The notes below the pieces were generated by a model, which was not told the DNA's origin, did not search any database, and saw only the letters and a program-made list of their open reading frames with translations. Source: a virus. Taken from it: 51,861 bases of DNA. The position numbers were made by a program, and so were the translations under genes. Below, piece after piece: positions 48,562-51,861 of this stretch (its first letter is position 1; every line of letters begins with the position of its first letter). The stretch lies in IMG/VR virus record IMGVR_UViG_3300038560_000034, positions 1 through 51,861 of that record; one strand, written 5' to 3'.

Positions 48562-48878
48562 TGAGAAACAGTGCTCGCATGACCGAACTAATCCAGTGTT
48601 TAGTCATTAGAGAATCGGGAAGAAAGGACGCTTGGTGGTGTCTTTCATTCGATGACAGAGACGGATTCGCTAGGGCCTGCATTGTGCGCGCGAGTGGGAT
48701 TTTTGACGCCCTAATTCAAGCCGCGAGGCGAGGGTGTAATCCTGGCGGTCTCATTAAGGCCACAAGCGACGAGATCGAGCCATCAAGCGTTCACCCGCAC
48801 CCATCTTGGACGTATTGCCTTTTGTCTCGTGAAGAAAGTTTGAGGGTTGCCCCTGAGAGCGTTCGCGAACCAAGATGA
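48561..48878 (+). CDS. Unknown soluble protein
   Basis: 105 residues from ATG 48561 (ATG 48579 is an alternative). It is an alpha/beta protein (ELIQCLVIRESGRKDAWWCL, ARACIVRASGIFDALIQAAR). No family recognised. The TGA overlaps the next mini-ORF. Confidence 0.55.
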   Translation: MRNSARMTELIQCLVIRESGRKDAWWCLSFDDRDGFARACIVRASGIFDALIQAARRGCNPGGLIKATSDEIEPSSVHPHPSWTYCLLSREESLRVAPESVREPR

Positions 48879-48928
48879 GCGACCGCATCCGCCGCCCTTT
48901 CGAGCCAGCGCTAGGGCAGATGCCGTGA
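48875..48928 (+). CDS. 17-residue coupler mini-ORF MSDRIRRPFEPALGQMP
   Basis: ATG 48875 overlaps the previous TGA, and the TGA overlaps the next GTG (GTGA). It fills the 46-bp gap exactly. Confidence 0.45.
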   Translation: MSDRIRRPFEPALGQMP

Positions 48929-49146
48929 AACGCCGTAAGCCGCGACCACACTATCGTCCACTCTGGCGCGAGGTCCCCGTCACGGCCGGACTCTTCCAGA
49001 TCGAGATCACAAACGTCAGTGCTCGATGCGTCCAGCCTGGTTGCGAGCATACAATTGGCCTGCCTGGGCCGCGCTGCGCCCTTATTTTTGCGCTAATGAA
49101 TCGGCACATGCTCAGGGCGCACGGAATCACGGTTCCCAAGCGATGA
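48925..49146 (+). CDS. C2H2-type zinc-finger-like small protein
   Basis: 73 residues from GTG 48925. It has a basic N-terminus and CVQPGCEHTIGLPG, then RHMLRAHG, giving Cx4C and Hx4H pairs like a C2H2 finger. The stop overlaps the next ATG. A DNA- or RNA-binding role is likely. Confidence 0.55.
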   Translation: MKRRKPRPHYRPLWREVPVTAGLFQIEITNVSARCVQPGCEHTIGLPGPRCALIFALMNRHMLRAHGITVPKR

Positions 49147-49379
49147 GGCGCGGCGGGTTCCTTGCGGGCGTGGCCGCTATCTTCGCGGCTCCAAAGGCGT
49201 TGGCGCTGCCGAAAAGCGCCCAGACGGTTTCGCTGTACCAAGAGGCGGCGAGCGGCAACATCTACGCCGGGATAGAGCGCATCGGAGCCGTGAGGTGGCA
49301 GGGTCAGGCGATTACCAAGGTGCGACCCTTCTCGATCAGCGACCTAGAGAATCTTTGGAACGCATGTCGCAACGGGTGA
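49143..49379 (+). CDS. Small protein with twin-arginine-like signal peptide
   Basis: 78 residues from ATG 49143 (ATGA overlap). The N-terminus MRRGGFLAGVAAIFAAPKAL resembles a Tat signal (RRxxFL, then a hydrophobic core and an Ala-rich cleavage region near ALA). The mature part is about 55 residues. The first Arg pair is very close to the start, so export is uncertain. Confidence 0.5.
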   Translation: MRRGGFLAGVAAIFAAPKALALPKSAQTVSLYQEAASGNIYAGIERIGAVRWQGQAITKVRPFSISDLENLWNACRNG

Positions 49380-49705
49380 GGCCCTACGCTCGCGGTCGGA
49401 TCCGCGTCTCAGGCCAACGCAACAAACTCGAATCCGCCTACGAACTTGTGCTCCGCGCTCGGCAGATTGCCGGCGAGGTCGCCTGGTTCAAATACGAGGG
49501 CCTGACTTTGAAGCTCGCGCCAGACACGCGTTACACGCCTGACTTCGCGGTTATGTTGGCCGATGGCAGTCTCGAAATGCACGAGACCAAGGGCTTCATG
49601 CGCGAAGACGCGCTGGTCAAGATCAAACTCGCGGCCGAGTTGTTCCCGTTCCGGTTCTTTCTAGTCAAACGCGATCGCGACGGCTGGGACGTCAAGGAGT
49701 ACTGA
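49364..49705 (+). CDS. PD-(D/E)XK nuclease-like protein (DUF1064-type)
   Basis: 113 residues from ATG 49364 (GTG 49376, overlapping the previous TGA, is also plausible). RYTPDFAVMLADGSLEMHET followed by KGF contains the D...E-x-K triad, and later VKIKLAAELFPFRFFLVKR matches this family of small phage endonucleases. It is probably a structure-specific or single-strand nuclease used in recombination or replication. Last gene of the rightward operon. Confidence 0.65.
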   Translation: MSQRVRPYARGRIRVSGQRNKLESAYELVLRARQIAGEVAWFKYEGLTLKLAPDTRYTPDFAVMLADGSLEMHETKGFMREDALVKIKLAAELFPFRFFLVKRDRDGWDVKEY

Positions 49706-49713
49706 GCCAAAGA

Positions 49714-49737
49714 GAAAGAGCGCCTTAGCGCCCTTTC
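49714..49737 (+). terminator. Terminator between convergent operons
   Basis: A GAAAG-A-GCGC stem with its complement and a four-base loop (CTTA), one mismatch, followed by TTC-rich sequence. It lies nine bases after the rightward operon's last stop, and its loop contains the stop codon of the convergent minus-strand gene, so it can serve both directions. Confidence 0.55.
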
Positions 49738-49895
49738 TTCGATCGTGCTCGCTGGACTCGTGCCGCGGCGTCATCGCAGCAGCTTTGGCACGTAGAACGT
49801 CCGTGGCGCCGCTTTTGGAGGCAACAGACGGTACAGAGACCCCGACGCCGGGCTCGGAGCCTCTGAGCCGCTTTGCGGTCCCTTGCCGACGTCAT
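49725..49895 (-). CDS. 56-residue zinc-knuckle protein, last gene of the second leftward operon
   Basis: Very basic, with GLCTVCCLQKRRHGRSTCQ and SC, a CxxC-x11-CxxC knuckle nearly identical in plan to the protein at 41004 (same length, same placing, Arg/Lys-rich ends). ATG 49895 overlaps the previous stop. The TAA lies in the loop of the terminator hairpin. Confidence 0.6.
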   Translation of the reverse strand: MTSARDRKAAQRLRARRRGLCTVCCLQKRRHGRSTCQSCCDDAAARVQRARSKKGR

Positions 49896-50119
49896 AGGCC
49901 GCAAGCTCCGATAGCCTTTTGCAGGTCAGGAAATGGGTCGCCATGCCCAAGAGCATCGAGTATGTGGCCGCGGATAGTTCGGAGGCGAACTTCGTGCATA
50001 GCCTGGTCGGTTTCGAGCGAGGTGATAATGCGCCGGAAAATCTCGCGCATCGCGCCTTCATCGGGAGCGCTCCATCGCTCCAGGGCGCTCACTTGGCGCA
50101 CCATTTCTAACGTGGTCAT
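49892..50119 (-). CDS. Small helical protein
   Basis: 75 residues from ATG 50119, which overlaps the previous TGA. It is helical throughout (MREIFRRIITSLETDQAMHE, RLRTIRGHILDALGHGD). Unknown function. Confidence 0.6.
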   Translation of the reverse strand: MTTLEMVRQVSALERWSAPDEGAMREIFRRIITSLETDQAMHEVRLRTIRGHILDALGHGDPFPDLQKAIGACGL

Positions 50120-50220
50120 TCCTGCCGCCATATCCAGACGATGAGGAGAACGTAGGCAACGATTAAGGCGAGCAGCCCGGCGAAGTCTTGCCAGGGGATA
50201 AGCCAGAAGAAGCCTTCCAT
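50116..50220 (-). CDS. 34-residue membrane peptide
   Basis: ATG 50220 overlaps the previous stop, and its TGA overlaps the next ATG. It is a single transmembrane helix (FAGLLALIVAYVLLIVWIWR) with short ends. Small enough to be missed by ORF callers. Confidence 0.55.
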   Translation of the reverse strand: MEGFFWLIPWQDFAGLLALIVAYVLLIVWIWRQE

Positions 50221-50393
50221 CACTCCGCTGCCTCAAGATTGCAAGCGTTGACGTTGTGTATCGTAGACGAACCTAGCTCGGCCACGGCATAGACAGAATC
50301 GCCAGGGTTGCGCGGCGACTCCCAAACGAGCGCCGTGATCACGCCCACGAACGGGCGGAGAAGGTTGACTTGAACCTTGTCGCCGACGTTCAT
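50220..50393 (-). CDS. 57-residue beta-barrel-like protein
   Basis: ATG 50393 lies two bases after the previous TAG. It has an SH3-like pattern (VGDKVQVNLLRPFVGVITAL, VYAVAELGSSTIHNV). Unknown role. Confidence 0.55.
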   Translation of the reverse strand: MNVGDKVQVNLLRPFVGVITALVWESPRNPGDSVYAVAELGSSTIHNVNACNLEAAE

Positions 50394-50395
50394 GG

Positions 50396-50602
50396 CTAGT
50401 ACCCCAGCCACGCGAGGATGGTCCACGCGTCGTAACGGTACGAGGCTGGAACGCTTGCGTGGTCGCCGCGGTGGATGTCAAGCTGAAACTCGCCGAGTGT
50501 GAAGCCGTGCTCGCGTAGAATGCGAGCGGCGGCCTTCTGGTCAACCTTGATCGGTTCGCCGGATTCATGGGCCTCTAGGGCCGCCTCTGCGTCGAATCTC
50601 AT
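50396..50602 (-). CDS. 68-residue unknown protein
   Basis: It overlaps the previous gene by ATGA. A helical acidic N-terminus (AEAALEAHESGEPIKVDQKA) is followed by ILREHGFTLGEF, an HTH-like stretch, and an aromatic end. Unknown role. Confidence 0.55.
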   Translation of the reverse strand: MRFDAEAALEAHESGEPIKVDQKAAARILREHGFTLGEFQLDIHRGDHASVPASYRYDAWTILAWLGY

Positions 50603-50841
50603 GCTGTAACACCGTCGATTGCGTCTTGGAACGCGAATAGTTCATCTGAGCCGTACAGCTCGGCGTCAGAGTATGCGAAGCGCGCCGCGAATAACGCATC
50701 TTCACGCGTCGGTTGCGGCTTGAGGCAGCCTTCAAACCACGTCGCGGAGCCATCGGGGCGCACGGCGTAGCACGCGCTGTACCATTGACGCGATCCCAAG
50801 GGGTCTTCGTCTTGATAGATACGAACCTGGATGCGAGCCAT
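50599..50841 (-). CDS. First gene of the second leftward operon, unknown
   Basis: 80 residues, preceded by AAGGA about nine bases before ATG 50841. Beta-rich N-terminal half (IQVRIYQDEDPLGSRQWYSA), helical C-terminal half. Driven by the promoter at 50881-50909. Confidence 0.6.
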   Translation of the reverse strand: MARIQVRIYQDEDPLGSRQWYSACYAVRPDGSATWFEGCLKPQPTREDALFAARFAYSDAELYGSDELFAFQDAIDGVTA

Positions 50842-50880
50842 TTCGGAGGTCCTTTCTTCGGAGTGGCTTTGTTACCTGTG

Positions 50881-50909
50881 ACAGTATCATGTGACAGAAG
50901 CAAAGTCAA
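50881..50909 (-). promoter_or_regulatory. Leftward sigma70 promoter of the second operon
   Basis: On the minus strand: TTGACT (50909-50904), a 17-bp spacer and TACTGT (50886-50881). Two direct copies of TGTGACA (50877-50883 and 50890-50896, plus-strand reading) overlap the -10 box and spacer and may be operator sites. Confidence 0.7.
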
Positions 50910-50925
50910 GCGCTTGGGGACCCTC

Positions 50926-50954
50926 TTGACGAAATACTTGGGCGAGAGTATCTT
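50926..50954 (+). promoter_or_regulatory. Rightward sigma70 promoter of the small-RNA-like unit
   Basis: TTGACG (50926-50931), a 17-bp spacer and TATCTT (50949-50954), start about 50961. Divergent from the leftward promoter; the two -35 boxes are 16 bp apart. No protein gene begins within 290 bp. Confidence 0.65.
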
Positions 50955-50960
50955 TGTCGG

Positions 50961-51094
50961 TACCGTGCCGGGCGCAGGAATGTAAGAAGCCCGGCGCATC
51001 TCCACACACCGAGCTTCTCGAAAGGCGTTTACAGGCCGCCCGATGTCACCTTACCCTATTTTTAGCCCGCAGGTCAACACAGACCGCGGGTTTT
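50961..51094 (+). ncRNA. Candidate small RNA of about 130 nt
   Basis: The unit runs from the predicted start at 50961 to an intrinsic terminator. Near the 5' end GCCGGGC (50967-50973) pairs with GCCCGGC (50989-50995) around a loop that carries AGGA and then ATG TAA, a start codon directly followed by a stop. A small CGAG/CTCG hairpin follows. No ORF of more than a few codons is found. A promoter, hairpin and terminator without a coding frame make a regulatory RNA the best reading. No known RNA family recognised. Confidence 0.5.
51066..51094 (+). terminator. Intrinsic terminator of the small-RNA-like unit
   Basis: CCCGC and GGTC on the left arm (one A between) pair with GACC and GCGGG on the right arm, around the loop AACACA, followed by TTTT. 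A good Rho-independent terminator for rightward transcription. Confidence 0.7.
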
Positions 51095-51109
51095 CTATTT
51101 CGCTAGCGT

Positions 51110-51239
51110 CCCCGGCTGGAGAGGCCGGGGCGCAGCGGAGCGCACGATCGCAGTCTCGGATAAGAGGCGCTCGTGCCTGAGAGGAGCGGGGTCCAGCATT
51201 TAGACCCAAGGCGAACGCCTTGCGGGCTGGCGTTGCTCC
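51110..51239 (+). other. Strongly structured non-coding segment, possible second RNA or leader
   Basis: Consecutive complementary arms: CCCCGGC/GCCGGGG (51110-51130), GAGCGC/GCGCTC (51138-51143 with 51167-51172), GGAGC/GCTCC (51183-51187 with 51235-51239) enclosing GGGTC/GACCC and AAGGCG/CGCCTT, plus a loop CCAGC that can pair with GCTGG (51226-51230) as a pseudoknot. The element ends 18 bases before a gene with no Shine-Dalgarno site. It could be a structured RNA, a cis-regulatory leader or a DNA site such as an origin. Confidence 0.45.
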
Positions 51240-51257
51240 ATAGGTGTATTTTACCAC

Positions 51258-51515
51258 ATGCCTAAACGAGGCCGGCTTCCGCGCAAGGTTCGGGTCGCCC
51301 GTGCCTTTCACGATCGCCTTGTGCGCGAAGGATCATGGGCGACGGAGCCGGATCCCGAGCGCGCCAATCTGTGCGACCTCGGCCACCGGATGCGCCTGGA
51401 GAAGATCGTCTTTACGCGAACGTGCACAACCTGGGCGCTCGTCTGTGGATTGTGCAATATCGCCCGCATCCCGATTCAACTGCGCCCAAGCCCCCCGGAT
51501 TACTCGACCACTTGA
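51258..51515 (+). CDS. Small cysteine-containing protein downstream of the structured segment
   Basis: 85 residues. Basic N-terminus (KRGRLPRKVRVARAFHDR), then CDLGH and TCTTWALVCGLC, Cys/His positions that could bind zinc as in HNH-like fingers. The start ATG 51258 lacks a ribosome site. GC-rich third codon positions support coding. Function unknown. Confidence 0.5.
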   Translation: MPKRGRLPRKVRVARAFHDRLVREGSWATEPDPERANLCDLGHRMRLEKIVFTRTCTTWALVCGLCNIARIPIQLRPSPPDYSTT

Positions 51516-51734
51516 CGACCTAAGCCAGCGTCACGAATCGGTCGAGCCGTTCCGGAGCAACCTTCGCTCTTTGAAATCGTCAGAGCCCGAGGTGTGCGAC
51601 CTCGGCGGTGTCTCGCGACGCCGGGAAGCGATTAGGTTTCGCAGCGATGAGTGTCTTTTCTGGGGGCTTGTTCTTTCTCTTCGCACGGTCGTCATCTGCG
51701 CCCGGAGCGCGGCCCCTGATAGGCCAAGCGCGAC
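51516..51734. other. Non-coding or weakly coding stretch before the genome join
   Basis: With bases 1-118 after the join this is about 337 bp without a convincing gene. Arg/Pro-rich frames exist on both strands. The most notable is the minus-strand frame 51580-51843, which continues in phase behind the stop of the winged-helix gene. No promoter or strong hairpin seen. Confidence 0.4.
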
Positions 51735-51861
51735 GGGCGCGCTCCCGCAAGCCACGATCCGTAACTTCGGCTAACCCAAGTGCCAGGCCACCACCCGAAA
51801 ACGGCTCAGAAGGCAAGTATTGAGCACGATTTCCGCAAGGCAAGCGAGCGAATCAGTCGAT
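51735..51861. repeat. Terminal direct repeat, right copy
   Basis: Identical to bases 1-127; see the left copy. It duplicates the end of the winged-helix gene and should be removed when the genome is closed. Confidence 0.93.

Noticed and set aside
51110-51200. Glycine riboswitch, suggested by GGAGAG and, on the other strand, CTCTCAGGCA
   Set aside because: The two conserved pieces are on opposite strands and in the wrong order, so no glycine aptamer can form.
51183-51239. tRNA-like cloverleaf in the structured segment
   Set aside because: A closing stem and two hairpins are present, but there is no proper D arm, anticodon loop with a usable anticodon, T-loop consensus or CCA end on either strand.
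51244-51774. 176-codon plus-strand ORF near the right end
   Set aside because: Arg/Ser/Pro-rich, out of frame with the better small Cys-containing gene at 51258. It looks like a GC-rich shadow.

Overview
The window is a complete circular dsDNA phage genome in linear form: the first and last 127 bases are identical, so the unit is about 51,734 bp. The gene set points to a short-tailed (podovirus-like), probably temperate phage. It has a large terminase subunit, portal, scaffold, major capsid protein, P22/T7-like neck and tail-hub proteins, several large low-complexity internal (ejection) proteins, a fibre with a self-cleaving S74 chaperone domain and a tyrosine integrase. No tape-measure protein, tail tube, DNA polymerase, primase or helicase is visible. 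The host cannot be named from the sequence. The DNA is GC-rich, most genes have Shine-Dalgarno sites, but a few promoters sit so close to a start codon that the mRNA should be leaderless.

Layout: 119-888 holds a winged-helix regulator (minus) and a small gene. 1257-9864 holds structural and internal virion proteins, small membrane proteins and a possible small terminase. 9867-16762 is the most distinctive region: a GroES-like cochaperonin, a GT-B-like glycosyltransferase, four paralogous GT-A-like glycosyltransferases, an FkbM methyltransferase with a degenerate extra domain and a CX5R phosphatase, interrupted by an HNH gene. The large terminase gene (16792-18837) is inverted against all its neighbours. 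18859-26942 holds a second CX5R phosphatase, portal, lysis genes (XhlA-like holin, lytic transglycosylase, small membrane proteins) and two HNH genes. 27018-37314 is the head-tail operon: scaffold, capsid, decoration, neck, hub and fibre.

Two divergent promoter pairs organise the accessory/early half. From 40.9 kb a leftward operon encodes a Cas4-like nuclease, a RecT/Bet-like annealing protein and, last, a secreted lipoprotein that converges on the fibre gene. The rightward operon (41.0-49.7 kb) encodes zinc-knuckle proteins, a winged-helix protein, the integrase, an RtcB RNA ligase, a prohibitin-tail-like membrane protein and many tiny overlapping genes. It ends at a terminator facing a second leftward operon (50.84-49.72 kb). 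To the right of that operon's promoter lie a promoter, hairpin and terminator that look like a small RNA, then a strongly structured stretch and a last small gene.

Recurring themes not explained by ordinary annotation are: (i) very short ORFs (8-17 codons) that exactly fill the gaps between genes and overlap stop and start on both sides, including a 10-codon leader ending in an in-frame amber directly before the capsid start; (ii) consensus promoters with 17-bp spacers, three placed for leaderless translation; (iii) the phage-borne glycan-building and phosphatase cassette. Start choices and all functions are read from sequence pattern only.
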